From Nocardia paucivorans NBRC 100373 (GTDB taxonomy: Bacteria; Actinomycetota; Actinomycetes; Mycobacteriales; Mycobacteriaceae), in assembly GCF_000308675.1 (NCBI RefSeq), contig NZ_BAGE01000026.1, positions 1 through 32,760 on the forward strand: DNA of 32,760 nt, read 5' to 3'. The notes below the pieces were generated by a model, which saw only the letters and a program-made list of their open reading frames with translations, was not told the DNA's origin and ran no database searches. The position numbers and the translations under genes were made by a program. Of the stretch, positions 17,700 to 27,314 are shown one piece after another. The number at the start of each line of letters is the position of its first letter. The stretch's first letter is position 1.

Positions 17700-18548
17700 T
17701 CAGCCCCCTCCTCCTTGGTAGTGCCGGGTGCCGAGCCGCCACACCAACAGAGCCACCAGCCACACCCAGGCAGCGGCCACCGGCGACAGCCAGGCAAGCC
17801 AGGTGGGCAACAGGGCAGGGCCCGGTAGGCGCAGGAGCGCGAGTGTCGGCAGGTAGGCAGTGAAGGCAACCGGTATGGCGAAACCGAACAACAGGCGCAG
17901 CGGAGTGGGGAAGATCGAGGCGGGCTGGGTGGCCGCGTACGAGCCGCCGTAGGTGAAACTGTTGGTCAATTCGGCTCCGTCGATCAGATAGAACTGGCAT
18001 CCGGCGGCGGTGACCAGTATCCCGGCGAACAGTGCGATTCCGCTCACCACACTCAGCGCGAGCAGGGCGACGGTTTCCGCCGACCAGGCGATGTCGTTGC
18101 GAATCAGACCGATGCCCAGGGCCACGAGCGCCACCGCGGCGCGTGCGAGTCGGCGTAGCGAGATATCGCTGGTGATCAATTGCAGCAACAGTGGCTGGGG
18201 ACGCAGGTGATAGATGTCCAGCGTGCCGAGCCGGATCTGCTTCGGTAGCTCGTCGAGGTGGCCGAACATCACCTGGGCGAGTGCGAAGCAGAGATTGCTC
18301 AGGCCGAACAGCAGCAGCGCGGCGTCCATATCGAGGCCGCCGAGCACTCCGACATTGTGGAAGACCACCCAGACCTCGGCGAATTCCACCAGGCCGACCA
18401 GCAGCGAGCCCAGCACCTCGGTGGCGAAGGACAGCCGATAGGAGCGCTGGGCCCGCAGTCGTGACGCCAGCACCGCGGCATAGGGGGTCCACGGTGACCC
18501 CGCCGGGCCGGGGCGGACCGCGGGGGGCGACAGTGCGGTCTCAACCAC
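17700..18548 (-). CDS. ABC-2 permease subunit (COG4587/COG3694 type)
   Basis: The 282-residue protein has about six hydrophobic segments and belongs to the paired uncharacterised ABC-2 permeases (ABC2_membrane_6/DUF990 group). Recognisable parts are an early amphipathic YRLSFATEVLGSLLVGLVEF, GTLDIYHLRPQPLLLQL, and a final WLVALLVWRLGTRHYQGGGG. The start is GTG at 18548, overlapping the end of the preceding permease gene by 8 bases, so translation is coupled. It forms the membrane channel with the neighbouring permease and is powered by the ATPase. Substrate is unknown. Confidence 0.88.
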   Translation of the reverse strand: MVETALSPPAVRPGPAGSPWTPYAAVLASRLRAQRSYRLSFATEVLGSLLVGLVEFAEVWVVFHNVGVLGGLDMDAALLLFGLSNLCFALAQVMFGHLDELPKQIRLGTLDIYHLRPQPLLLQLITSDISLRRLARAAVALVALGIGLIRNDIAWSAETVALLALSVVSGIALFAGILVTAAGCQFYLIDGAELTNSFTYGGSYAATQPASIFPTPLRLLFGFAIPVAFTAYLPTLALLRLPGPALLPTWLAWLSPVAAAWVWLVALLVWRLGTRHYQGGGG

Positions 18549-19368
18549 CCTGCACCTCCAATTTGCGTCGTCCCGCCGCCAGCAGTATTCGGCCTACCGC
18601 GCCGACCACCAGTACCCATCCGGCCTGGATCGCAATCACTCGCACGGCGTCGAGGCCCACGATCCGCCCGGACAGCACATCGACGGGGGCCTGCAACATC
18701 GACGGGAACGGGGTGGCATCAGCCACCGTGCGCAGCCACTCCGGGAAGGCGTGCACCGGCACGCCCAACCCGGCCAGAAAAGAGCCACCGACACCGTGGA
18801 GGGTGCGCAGGCCGCGGGTCTCGACCACCCAGAAGCCGATGGTCGTCAGGGCGAACAGCGACAGGAAGGACAGCGCGACGGCGAGGGTCATGCTGACCGC
18901 GCCGAGCAGATACGGCCCCGGGGTGCTCGGTAGGACCAGGCCGAAGGTGAGTGTACCGACCAGCAGGCTGGGTACGGCCCGTGGTAGGAGGGTGCACGCG
19001 GCGCGACCCAGATCGGCTGCGAGATGGCCGAATTGGATGTCTACCGGCCGCAGGAAGTCCACGGCGATATCGCCGGTTCGCATCCGTTCGCCGAGCTCGA
19101 CTTCCGCGCCCATGAACAGCAGAGCGCCCAGCAACCCTTGGGAAATCCATACGTAGGCGCCGATACTGCCGGCGTCGTAGCCTGCGAACCCGCCTGTTGC
19201 GCCGACCGCCGTCGTCATGATGGCCGCGCGGACGAACCCGAAGACGCAGTTGGTGAACATTCCGGCGAACATGGCCGATTTGTACTGCCATTGGCGTCGG
19301 AACCCGGCGACGGCGAGACACCGGTACACCGTGAACGATCCGCCTCCCGTCCCCCCGCCGATCGCCAC
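18541..19368 (-). CDS. ABC-2 permease subunit (COG4586-associated)
   Basis: The 275-residue protein has about six hydrophobic segments and is the first gene of the ABC operon. It is related to the second permease: YRCLAVAGFRRQWQYKSAMF at the start, a GDIAVDFLRPVDIQFGHL loop like the partner's GTLDIYHLRPQPLL, and a hydrophobic C-terminus. I chose GTG at 19368 because AGGAG lies 5 bases upstream. A longer frame starts at GTG 19392 without a ribosome site. The gap to the TetR gene upstream is about 97 bases, so read-through or a separate promoter are both possible. Confidence 0.88.
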   Translation of the reverse strand: MAIGGGTGGGSFTVYRCLAVAGFRRQWQYKSAMFAGMFTNCVFGFVRAAIMTTAVGATGGFAGYDAGSIGAYVWISQGLLGALLFMGAEVELGERMRTGDIAVDFLRPVDIQFGHLAADLGRAACTLLPRAVPSLLVGTLTFGLVLPSTPGPYLLGAVSMTLAVALSFLSLFALTTIGFWVVETRGLRTLHGVGGSFLAGLGVPVHAFPEWLRTVADATPFPSMLQAPVDVLSGRIVGLDAVRVIAIQAGWVLVVGAVGRILLAAGRRKLEVQGG

Positions 19369-19465
19369 TGACGCTCCTTCTCGCCCGAACACGAAGGGAA
19401 GAACTCTACCTGTTCGGGTGCGGTACGGAAACTCGTTATCGAGGACGTGGGAGCGCGGTGATCTG

Positions 19466-20092
19466 CTACGGGTGACTGCCGAGTAGTCCGCGTACGGTGG
19501 CGATGATGGCGGTGCTCGCCATCTCGGCGGCGAACTCCGGGGTGCCCTCGGCGTCGAGCAACACGGCCTGGGTGAACAGGGGGCTCAGATGGGCGGCGAC
19601 CGTGCGGCGCAGTCGATCCGGGGGCGTCCCCTCGCCGTCGGCCGCTTCCCACAAGGTGGTCGTGATCGTGGTGAACATACGGTGCAGCGCCCGTAGGTGT
19701 TCGTGGTAGGCGTCGGCCAGTCGCGGTGGTAGGCGGCGGGTGCGCAGATGCGAGATGACCCGTCCGGCCTCGGCCGTTCGTCGGTGTACTCGCCGGGCCA
19801 GATCCGCCAACCAGTTTTCCCAGTCGGTGCCCTCGTAGGGCGGGAGGGAGCCGAAGAAGTCGGCGAAGTCGGCCGTGACGGCGGCCTGGATGAGGTCCTC
19901 GCGGGTGGGGAAGTGGCGGAACACCGTCCGGCGTCCGACCCCCGCCAGGGCCGCGATCTCGTCGACGGTGACATCGAGTCCGTGCTCGTCCATGGCGCGC
20001 TGGGCGGCCTGGACGATCGCATCGGTGGTGACCTGCAGTCTCTTCTGGCGCATCACACTGTGCCGGGCGGTGGTCCGGGTCGTTTCCGTCAC
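19466..20092 (-). CDS. TetR-family regulator divergent from car
   Basis: The helix-turn-helix is at about residues 25-60 (LDVTVDEIAALAGVGRRTVFRHF), followed by a ligand-binding domain with many Arg/His/Trp residues, typical of TetR repressors. I chose GTG at 20092 (208 residues) because AAGAAGG lies 8 bases upstream. ATG at 20116 and GTG at 20137 are in frame but would overlap the presumed operator and lack ribosome sites. The divergent orientation and three TGACA half-sites between this gene and car suggest it controls car and itself. The effector may be an aldehyde or carboxylic acid, by inference only. Confidence 0.85.
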   Translation of the reverse strand: MTETTRTTARHSVMRQKRLQVTTDAIVQAAQRAMDEHGLDVTVDEIAALAGVGRRTVFRHFPTREDLIQAAVTADFADFFGSLPPYEGTDWENWLADLARRVHRRTAEAGRVISHLRTRRLPPRLADAYHEHLRALHRMFTTITTTLWEAADGEGTPPDRLRRTVAAHLSPLFTQAVLLDAEGTPEFAAEMASTAIIATVRGLLGSHP

Positions 20093-20110
20093 TTCCGTCG
20101 CCTTCTTTCT

Positions 20111-20169
20111 TGACATCCTGGAGTGCCGCTTTGACACTTGAGGATGTCATATGACACTCGAGAGTGCCA
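20111..20169. promoter_or_regulatory. Candidate operator cluster between tetR and car
   Basis: TGACA occurs at 20111, 20132 and 20152, spaced 21 and 20 bases (two helical turns). The second and third form imperfect palindromes: TGACACTTGAGGATGTCA at 20132-20149 and TGACACTCGAGAGTGCCA at 20152-20169. GACATCCT at 20112-20119 is inverted as AGGATGTC at 20141-20148. The cluster lies directly before both starts, as expected for a shared TetR operator. Confidence 0.6.
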
Positions 20170-20194
20170 CCCAAACGTCGTCGAGGTGAATCCG

Positions 20195-23100
20195 ATGTCA
20201 GTTGATACCCGGGAATCCCGGCTCGAGCGCCGCATCGCGGAGCTGTACGCCACCGATGAGCAGTTCGCCGCGGCCCGTCCCGATGTGGCTGTCACCGCGG
20301 AGGTAGAGCGGGCCGGTCGGCGATCGGCGCGGGTCGTGCACGCCGTGGCGAAGGGCTACGCGCATCGGCCCGCCCTCGGGCAGCGCGCGGTCGACTACAT
20401 CACCGACCCGCGCACCGGTCGCACCTCGATGGAACTGCTACCCCGATACGAGACCCTCACCTATCGCGAGGTGTGGGAGCGCGCCGGCGCTATCGCGAGT
20501 GCCCTGGCCGGTAATCCCGTCCGAGCCGGTGACCGGGTCTGCATCCTGGGATTCGCCAGTGTCGACTACACGACCATCGATATGGCGCTGACCCGATTGG
20601 CCGCGGTGTCGGTTCCATTGCAGACCGGTGCCCCGGCCGAGCGGCTGCGGCCCATCATCGCCGAAACCGAGCCGACAGTGCTCGCGGCGAGTATCGACCA
20701 TCTCGACGACGCCGTCACCGCGGTGCTCGCCGGACATCTGCCGGCTCGGCTGATCGTGTTCGATTACCACCCCCGGGTCGACGACCAGCGTGAGGCGTTC
20801 GCGGCCGCGACGGAGAAACTGGCCGAGGCGGGTGGTCCGGTGGTCATCGAAACCCTGGCCGAGGTGATCGACCGCGGTACGGCCCTACCACCCGTACCGC
20901 TCGCCCCCGCCGAGGAACCGGACTCGTTGGCCCTGCTGATCTACACCTCCGGTAGCACCGGCGCGCCCAAGGGCGCCATGATCACCGACCGAATGGTGGC
21001 CGAGCACTGGCGGGCTGCGACCGCCGAGCGATGGGGACAGCGCGGCACCGAACCATCGATCGTGCTCGGCTTCATGCCGATGAGCCATATCCTGGGACGC
21101 GCGATCTGTTGGATGGCGCTGGGCAGCGGCGGTACCGTCTATTTCGCCGCCAAGAGCGATCTGTCGACCCTGTTGGACGATCTGGCATTGGTGCGGCCCA
21201 CCCAACTGACCTTCGTGCCCCGGGTGTGGGAAATGCTGTTCCAGCGGTTCCAGAGCGAAATGTACCGCCGGGCCGCCGACGGGAGGGAGCAGGCGGAGGT
21301 GGCGGCCGAGGTAACGGCCGAGCTGCGCCGGAATCTGCTCGGCGGACGGTTCCTGTCGGCGACCACGGGCTCCGCGCCGATGTCGGCGGAGATGAAGGTG
21401 TGGGTCGAAGACCTCCTCGATCTACCGCTGCGGGACGGATACGGCTCCACCGAGGCCGGAAGTATCACCCTCGACGGCCGGGTGCGGCGTCCACCGGTGA
21501 TCGACTACAAACTCGTCGACGTCCCCGAGCTGGGTTACTTCCGCACCGACCGGCCCTATCCGCGCGGTGAGCTGGCCGTGCGGTCCGAGTCGCTGACCCC
21601 CGGCTACTACAGGCGCCCCGACGTCACGGCCCAGGTGTTCGACGCCGACGGCTACTATCACACCGGCGATATCTTCGCCGAGGTCGCTCCCGACGAACTC
21701 GTCTACGTCGACCGCCGCAGCTTCGTGCTGAAGTTGTCCCAGGGAGAGTTCGTCACGGTCTCCAAGTTGGAGGCGGTATTCGCCCGGAGCCCGCTGGTGC
21801 GGCAGATCTATGTCTACGGCAACAGCACCCGCTCGTATCTGCTGGCGGTCGTGGTCCCCACCGAGGAGGCGCAGGCACGTGCCGGCGGCGATGTCGAGGC
21901 GCTGAAACCGCTGATCGGCCGATCGTTGCGGCAGGTCGCGAAAACGGCCGGTTTGCAGTCCTATGAGATCCCCCGTGACCTCATCGTCGACACCACGCCG
22001 TTCACCCTGCGAAACGGGCTGCTCACCGGCAGTCGCAAATTGGCGCGACCCAAGCTCGAGGAGCATTACGGTCCCCGGCTGGAACAGCTCTACACCGAAC
22101 TGGCCGAAGCCGGGACCGACGAGCTGCGCGCGCTGCGGCGCGATGGAGCCGACCGGCCCGTCCTGGAGACGGTGCGCCGAGCGGTGAGCGCGCTTCTGGG
22201 CACGACGGACGGCGCTCCGCCGCCCGAGGCACATTTCACCGATCTCGGCGGGGATTCGCTGTCGGCGCTGACCTTCGCGAACCTGCTGCGGGATATCTTC
22301 GACGTCGACGTGCCGGTGGGAGTTATCGTCGGCCCGGCCACCGACCTGCGTGCCCTCGCCGAGTACATCGATCGGCAACGCGGCGGCACCGAGCGGCCGA
22401 CCTTCGCCGCGGTGCACGGTGCGGGGGCCACCGAGCTGCGCGCCCGCGATCTGACCCTGGACAAGTTCCTCGACCCTGCGACGCTCGCGGCCGCGCCGAG
22501 CCTCCCCGGACCGAGCAGTACGGCACGGACCGTCCTGTTGACCGGCGCGACCGGTTTCCTGGGACGGTATCTGGCCCTGGAATGGTTGCGGCGGATGTCC
22601 TTCGTCGACGGCAAACTGATCTGCCTGGTGCGCGCCGAGGACGACGCCACGGCCCGGCAACGGCTGGACCGGACGTTCTCCGCAGGCGACCCGCGGCTGT
22701 TCACGCATTATCGGGAGGCGGCCGCCGGGCATCTCGAGGTCCTCGCCGGCGACAAGAGCGAGCCCGAGCTGGGACTGGATCACACCACCTGGCAGCGGTT
22801 GGCCGACACCGTGGACCTGATCGTGGACCCGGCTGCGCTGGTCAACCATGTGCTGCCCTACAGCCAGTTGTTCGGCCCCAATGTCGTGGGCACCGCCGAG
22901 TTGATCCGGCTCGCGCTCACCACGAAACAGAAGCCCTACACCTACGTCTCGACCATCGGGGTGAGCGCGCAGATCGACCCGTCGGCGTTCACCGAGGACG
23001 CCGATATCCGGACGATCGGCCCCATCCGCGCCCTCGACGACAGCTATGCCAATGGCTACTCGAACAGCAAATGGGCGGGTGAGGTGTTGTTACGGGAGGC

Positions 23101-23716
23101 CCACGACCTGTGCGGCCTGTCGGTCGCGGTGTTCCGATGCGATCTGATCCTGGCCGATACCGAGTACGCCGGTCAGCTCAATGTCCCCGATATGTTCACC
23201 CGGTTGATGTTGAGCCTGCTCGCCACCGGTATCGCGCCCGGTTCGTTCTACGAACTCGACTCCGCCGGTCGGCGGCAGCGAGCCCACTACGACGGGTTGC
23301 CGGTCGGTTTCGTCTCCGAGGCGATCGCCGCCCTCGGCGCGCAACCGGCGGCAGAGTTCCGTACCTACCACGTGATGAACCCGTATGACGACGACATCTC
23401 GCTGGACGCCTGTGTCGACTGGCTGATCGACGCCGGCCACCCCATCGAACGCATCCCCGACTACGAGACGTGGCTGCGGCGGTTCGAGACCGCGCTACGG
23501 GCCCTGCCGGATCGGCAGCGTCGGCATTCGGTGTTACCTCTGCTGCACAGTTACCGGCAACCGCAGCGGCCGGTCCGCGGCTCCATCGCACCGACCGAGC
23601 GTTTCCACGCGGCGGTGCGGGAGGCGAAAATCGGGCCCGACAAGGACATTCCTCATGTGACGCGGGAGATCATCGGCAAGTACGCCACCGATCTCGGACT
23701 GCTGGGTCTGTTGTAA
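20195..23716 (+). CDS. car: Carboxylic acid reductase
   Basis: This enzyme reduces aromatic and aliphatic carboxylic acids to aldehydes with ATP and NADPH. The protein has 1173 residues, against 1174 for N. iowensis Car, and matches throughout. The adenylation domain has [12 protein letters not shown] (about 249-260), DGYGSTEAG and LSQGEFVTV. The carrier domain has [10 protein letters not shown] with Ser688 as the phosphopantetheine site. The reductase domain has TGATGFLG (about 783-790) and YANGYSNSK with catalytic Tyr955 and Lys959. I chose ATG at 20195 because GAGGTGA lies 5 bases upstream; the upstream in-frame start would fall in the operator. A phosphopantetheinyl transferase is required and is not in this window. 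Its natural substrate here is unknown. Confidence 0.96.
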   Translation: MSVDTRESRLERRIAELYATDEQFAAARPDVAVTAEVERAGRRSARVVHAVAKGYAHRPALGQRAVDYITDPRTGRTSMELLPRYETLTYREVWERAGAIASALAGNPVRAGDRVCILGFASVDYTTIDMALTRLAAVSVPLQTGAPAERLRPIIAETEPTVLAASIDHLDDAVTAVLAGHLPARLIVFDYHPRVDDQREAFAAATEKLAEAGGPVVIETLAEVIDRGTALPPVPLAPAEEPDSLALLIYTSGSTGAPKGAMITDRMVAEHWRAATAERWGQRGTEPSIVLGFMPMSHILGRAICWMALGSGGTVYFAAKSDLSTLLDDLALVRPTQLTFVPRVWEMLFQRFQSEMYRRAADGREQAEVAAEVTAELRRNLLGGRFLSATTGSAPMSAEMKVWVEDLLDLPLRDGYGSTEAGSITLDGRVRRPPVIDYKLVDVPELGYFRTDRPYPRGELAVRSESLTPGYYRRPDVTAQVFDADGYYHTGDIFAEVAPDELVYVDRRSFVLKLSQGEFVTVSKLEAVFARSPLVRQIYVYGNSTRSYLLAVVVPTEEAQARAGGDVEALKPLIGRSLRQVAKTAGLQSYEIPRDLIVDTTPFTLRNGLLTGSRKLARPKLEEHYGPRLEQLYTELAEAGTDELRALRRDGADRPVLETVRRAVSALLGTTDGAPPPEAHFTDLGGDSLSALTFANLLRDIFDVDVPVGVIVGPATDLRALAEYIDRQRGGTERPTFAAVHGAGATELRARDLTLDKFLDPATLAAAPSLPGPSSTARTVLLTGATGFLGRYLALEWLRRMSFVDGKLICLVRAEDDATARQRLDRTFSAGDPRLFTHYREAAAGHLEVLAGDKSEPELGLDHTTWQRLADTVDLIVDPAALVNHVLPYSQLFGPNVVGTAELIRLALTTKQKPYTYVSTIGVSAQIDPSAFTEDADIRTIGPIRALDDSYANGYSNSKWAGEVLLREAHDLCGLSVAVFRCDLILADTEYAGQLNVPDMFTRLMLSLLATGIAPGSFYELDSAGRRQRAHYDGLPVGFVSEAIAALGAQPAAEFRTYHVMNPYDDDISLDACVDWLIDAGHPIERIPDYETWLRRFETALRALPDRQRRHSVLPLLHSYRQPQRPVRGSIAPTERFHAAVREAKIGPDKDIPHVTREIIGKYATDLGLLGLL

Positions 23717-24061
23717 CGATTCGGAACACCCGTCGTTCGGCGTGTCGGCGGCGGCACGCCGGATCGACGCAGATCAGCGCGAAGCCGGGTTGATTGACCG
23801 ATCCACCCAGTGGGTACACATCTCTCCAGGACATGCCCACTCTCGGCCCGTCGACCCGCGGGCCCCGAACCTGGAGGTTTCGCCGAGACCCATACAACCG
23901 ATTCCCGTACCGGATCGCCTCTGTGGCAGGTAGACCCCGCTTACGCAGCGAATCTTCCGAAGGAGGTACCGGCCCGACCGGCGCCGCCGTCGGGAATGTC
24001 ACGACGGCAACGCGGTCGAAGCCGATACGTGCATGGGCAACAGTGTTGCCCATGCGGAGGG
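23717..24061. other. 345-base gap after car
   Basis: No gene was recognised here. A 7-bp hairpin (CGGCGTG/CACGCCG, 23738-23761) follows the car stop by 21 bases and may end its transcript. GCCGTCG/CGACGGC (23986-24008) and the strong palindrome at 24031-24055 lie on the tRNA-Arg side. An AAGGAGG-like sequence near 23960 is not followed by a convincing frame. Confidence 0.4.
24031..24055 (-). terminator. Hairpin after tRNA-Arg
   Basis: GCATGGGCAAC, a 3-base loop AGT, and the exact complement form an 11-bp stem. It lies 6 bases past the 3' end of tRNA-Arg on the minus strand, as expected of a terminator or 3'-processing hairpin. No T-run follows. Confidence 0.6.
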
Positions 24062-24135
24062 TGCCCCCGGCAGGAATCGAACCTGCGACCTAGGGATTAG
24101 AAGGCCCTTGCTCTATCCAACTGAGCTACGGAGGC
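24062..24135 (-). tRNA. tRNA-Arg (TCT)
   Basis: The minus strand gives a 74-nt cloverleaf. The acceptor arm is GCCTCCG/CGGGGGC (one T-G pair), the D arm contains GCTCAGTTGGATAGAGC, the anticodon loop CTTCTAA gives TCT, and the T arm contains GCAGGTTCGATTCCTGC. The discriminator is A73. The following bases are CCC, so CCA is not fully encoded. The anticodon stem has a C31-U39 mismatch. Confidence 0.93.
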
Positions 24136-24272
24136 AGTGGTTCCACCATGGCCGAGATCGGCCGTGCTGTCCAGCCGAATGATTATAGCGATTGACCAAA
24201 TCGCTCGATTCGTGCTGCCCGGAATACGGCCCCGGCGGGCCGGGAGCGGGCAATCGAACTACGCTCGAACCT

Positions 24273-26312
24273 ATGTCAGCAGCCCCGGCACAGTCCGCCG
24301 AACCCGCCGTCGAGAGTGCTCGCGGGCGGGTCGCCACAGTCGCGGGACCGCTGCTGTTCTCGCTGTGCGCGATCGCGGCCGTGGTGGCGGCACTGGTGGT
24401 CGGACTGTCGGCGGAACAGGCGCTGAGTCTGCTCGGAATCCCCGACCCGGGCCCCCTCACCACATACGGTTTGCCCGCGGTGCGCGCGCTCGCCGATCTC
24501 TGCGCCGCCCTGACGGTCGGGGCGCTGCTGTTCGCCGCGTTCCTCATTCCACCGCAACGCAACGGCCTGCTCGATGTGGGTGGATACCGCGCGGTGCGGC
24601 GGGCCTCGATCACCGCGGCGGGATGGGCCGGCTGCGCGGCGCTGCTCGTTCCGCTGACCGTTTCCGACAGCACCGGGCGGCCCGTACGCGAGATATGGGC
24701 GCCCGGGGAGTTGTGGGGTGTCATCGACCGGGTCGAACTGGCCGGGACCTGGCGACTGACCGCAGTGCTCGCGCTCGTCGTGGCCGTCGGCTGCCGATTG
24801 GCATTGCGCTGGGGGTGGACTCCGGTGCTGTTCGGCGCCTCGATCGCCGCGATGTTGCCCTTGGCGCTGACCGGACATTCGTCTTCCGGTGGATCGCACG
24901 ATGTGGCCACCAACAGTCTCATCCTGCACCTGGTCGCCGCTGCCTGCTGGGTCGGCGGTCTGGTGGCCGTGCTGGTGCACGCGCTGCGCGACGGCACCGG
25001 CACCGAGATCGCGGCCCGGCGGTTCTCCGTGGTGGCCACGGTGGCGTTCGTCGTCCTCGCGGTGAGCGGGGTGGTCAACTCATGGGTCCGGGTGCCCTGG
25101 AGCGAACTGTTCACCAGCACCTACGGACGCCTGGTCCTGGCCAAGGTCGCTGCCTTGGCGGTGTTGGGTGTGCTCGGTTGGTGGCAGCGGCGCGCGGCCC
25201 TGCCCGCCTTGGCCGCGGACCCGCGTGATCGCGGTTCGCTCATCCGGTTCGCCGGGATGGAAGTGGTGCTCTTCGCCGCCACCATGGGTCTGGCGGTGGG
25301 GTTGGGCCGGACGCCGCCGCCTCCGCCGACGAGTGTGCCGACGCCGGTGGAGGTCGAACTGGGTTACGGGCTCGACGGCCCGCCCACGGTGGCGCGGCTG
25401 CTGTTCGACTGGCGTTTCGATCTGATCTTCGGCACTGCGGCCGTCCTGTTGGCCGTGCTGTACCTGTGGGGTGTGTGGCGGTTGCACGCGCGTGGCGATT
25501 CCTGGCCGGTCGGACGAACCGTCGCTTGGCTGTCCGGGTGCGCGGTGCTGCTGTTCACCACGTCATCGGGTGTCGGACGGTACGGGCCGGCGATGTTCAG
25601 CGTGCACATGGGTGCACATATGGCGTTGTCCATGCTGACGCCGATTCTGTTGGCGCTCGGCGGAGCGGTCACGCTGGCATTGCGCGCCCTGCCGCCCGCC
25701 GGCCGCAACGGCCCACCCGGGCCGCGGGAATGGGTTCTGTTCGCCGTGCACAATCCGGTCTCCCGGTTCCTGACCCACCCGATCGTGGCATCGGTGATCT
25801 TCGTGGTCGGTTTCTACGCCCTTTACCTGGGTGGCATCTTCGACACATTCGTCGATTCGCACGCGGCGCATGTGTTGATGAACGCGCACTTCCTGATCAG
25901 CGGTTACCTGTTCTACTGGGTGGTCATCGGAATCGACCCCAAACCTCGTCGGGTGGAGCCGCTGATGAAACTGGGGATGGTTTTCGGTTCGCTGCCGTTC
26001 CACGCCTTCTTCGGTGTGGCACTGATGAGTATGAGCGCCGTGCTCGGCGATTGGTTCTATCGCAGTCTGGCACTCGATTGGCATACGGATCTGCTGGGTG
26101 ATCAGCGCACCGGCGGGAGTCTGGCGTGGGCCAGCGGCGAGGTGCCGCTGGTCGTGGTGATGATGGCTCTGCTCATCCAGTGGTCGCGTAGCGACCAGCG
26201 CCTGGCGCGGCGCAGCGACCGGGCGGCCGAACGCGACAACGACGCGGAACTGGCCGCGCACAATGCCATGTTCGCCGAATTGGCCCAGCGAGATCGAGCT
26301 GCCCGTAGATGA
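24273..26312 (+). CDS. CopD-CtaG fusion membrane protein (Rv0102-like)
   Basis: The 679-residue integral membrane protein combines a CopD-like copper-resistance domain (about residues 1-340; LALTGHSSSGGSHDVATNSL, HLVAAACWVGGLVAVLVHAL, VSGVVNSWVRV) with a CtaG/caa3-type domain (about 370-650; MFSVHMGAHMALSMLTPI, HAAHVLMNAHFLISGYLFYW, MKLGMVFGSLPFHAFFGVAL). The conserved His residues could bind copper, so a role in copper delivery to cytochrome oxidase or copper handling is likely, by family inference. I chose ATG at 24273. No ribosome site is present, but TACGCT lies 7 bases before it. The stop overlaps the next gene's start (ATGA). Confidence 0.88.
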   Translation: MSAAPAQSAEPAVESARGRVATVAGPLLFSLCAIAAVVAALVVGLSAEQALSLLGIPDPGPLTTYGLPAVRALADLCAALTVGALLFAAFLIPPQRNGLLDVGGYRAVRRASITAAGWAGCAALLVPLTVSDSTGRPVREIWAPGELWGVIDRVELAGTWRLTAVLALVVAVGCRLALRWGWTPVLFGASIAAMLPLALTGHSSSGGSHDVATNSLILHLVAAACWVGGLVAVLVHALRDGTGTEIAARRFSVVATVAFVVLAVSGVVNSWVRVPWSELFTSTYGRLVLAKVAALAVLGVLGWWQRRAALPALAADPRDRGSLIRFAGMEVVLFAATMGLAVGLGRTPPPPPTSVPTPVEVELGYGLDGPPTVARLLFDWRFDLIFGTAAVLLAVLYLWGVWRLHARGDSWPVGRTVAWLSGCAVLLFTTSSGVGRYGPAMFSVHMGAHMALSMLTPILLALGGAVTLALRALPPAGRNGPPGPREWVLFAVHNPVSRFLTHPIVASVIFVVGFYALYLGGIFDTFVDSHAAHVLMNAHFLISGYLFYWVVIGIDPKPRRVEPLMKLGMVFGSLPFHAFFGVALMSMSAVLGDWFYRSLALDWHTDLLGDQRTGGSLAWASGEVPLVVVMMALLIQWSRSDQRLARRSDRAAERDNDAELAAHNAMFAELAQRDRAARR

Positions 26313-27277
26313 CAGACCAGAGGACCCCGTTGCAAACCCACCCACCGAGCCGTCGTGTGTACCGGTCGGACGTGCGAGCCGCTCGTCGGCGACTGAGCGG
26401 GCGGATCCGCAAGACCCCGGTCTTCCACACCTCCGTTCCCGGCCCGACCGGACCGGTGCCGGTCACGTTCAAACTCGAATACCTCCAGCACGGTGGCACC
26501 TTCAAGGTGCGCGGCAGCTACAACGCGTTGTTGTCGGCGGGCCGACGCCCAGAGCACGTGGTCATCGCCTCGGGCGGTAATGCCGGGATCGCCGCGGCGT
26601 TGGCCGCGGCGGGCCTGGATATGGCGTGCACCGTGGTCGTCCCGGAATCGGCGCCGCATACCAAAGTGGCGGCCATGTGGTCGCACGGCGCCGAGGTGCG
26701 CTGGCACGGGACCACATACGCCGAGGCCTACGAGCACGCCACCGAGCTCGCCGAGCAGCAGGGGGCTCTGCACGTTCACGCCTACGACCTGCCCAGTGTG
26801 GTGGCGGGGGCCGGGGTGATCGGGCTCGAGATCGAAGAACAGGTGCGGGGGAGACCGCCGGTGCTGGTGGCGGTCGGCGGCGGTGGTCTGCTCGGCGGGG
26901 TGGCGGCCGCATTGGGGCGGCGGCGCGAGGTGATCGGGGTGGAACCGGAAGGAATCCCGACCCTGCACGCGGCGTTGTCGGCGGGCCGGCCGGTGGAGGT
27001 GGGGGTGTCGAGTATCACCGCCGACGCATTGGGGGCGACCCGGATCGGGGAGGTCGCCTTCGATATCGCCCAACGCCATGGGGTGCGGTCGGTGCTGGTC
27101 ACCGAGGACGCCATCACCGATGCCCGGGCGTATCTGTGGCGGGAGTTCCGCATTGTCGTCGAGCTCGCGGGCGCGGTGGCGCTCGCGGCGATTCTCAGTG
27201 GCCGGTATGTGCCGGACCCCGGGGTGCGTCCCGTGGTGGTGTTGTGTGGGGCCAATACCGACCTGGCCGTGATCTGA
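26309..27277 (+). CDS. Serine/threonine dehydratase (PLP)
   Basis: This 322-residue fold-type II PLP enzyme probably deaminates threonine or serine to the 2-oxo acid. The Schiff-base lysine is Lys66 in GGTFKVRGSYN. The phosphate/substrate loop is SGGNAGIA (about 89-96) and the glycine loop is VGGGGLLGG. It lacks the C-terminal ACT regulatory domain of biosynthetic IlvA, so it is a short catabolic-type dehydratase or a racemase-like relative. Start ATG overlaps the upstream stop (ATGA), so it is translationally coupled to the CopD-CtaG gene without an obvious functional link. Confidence 0.85.
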   Translation: MTDQRTPLQTHPPSRRVYRSDVRAARRRLSGRIRKTPVFHTSVPGPTGPVPVTFKLEYLQHGGTFKVRGSYNALLSAGRRPEHVVIASGGNAGIAAALAAAGLDMACTVVVPESAPHTKVAAMWSHGAEVRWHGTTYAEAYEHATELAEQQGALHVHAYDLPSVVAGAGVIGLEIEEQVRGRPPVLVAVGGGGLLGGVAAALGRRREVIGVEPEGIPTLHAALSAGRPVEVGVSSITADALGATRIGEVAFDIAQRHGVRSVLVTEDAITDARAYLWREFRIVVELAGAVALAAILSGRYVPDPGVRPVVVLCGANTDLAVI

Positions 27278-27314
27278 ACCGAATCGTTCCGCCCCGTCAA
27301 GGGCGCACAGGTGT

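Noticed and set aside
17699..17869. 57-residue N-terminal extension of the ABC ATPase
   Set aside because: It lies inside the upstream permease gene in another frame, is Cys/Pro/Trp-rich, and the ATG at 17698 has a strong ribosome site.
20138..20194. Extended N-terminus of Car starting at 20138
   Set aside because: It overlaps the operator half-sites, and ATG 20195 has a strong ribosome site and matches the family length.
23955..24100. Short plus-strand frames around tRNA-Arg ending with PAGIEPAT or RQESNLRPRD
   Set aside because: These are the well-known spurious translations of antisense tRNA sequence.
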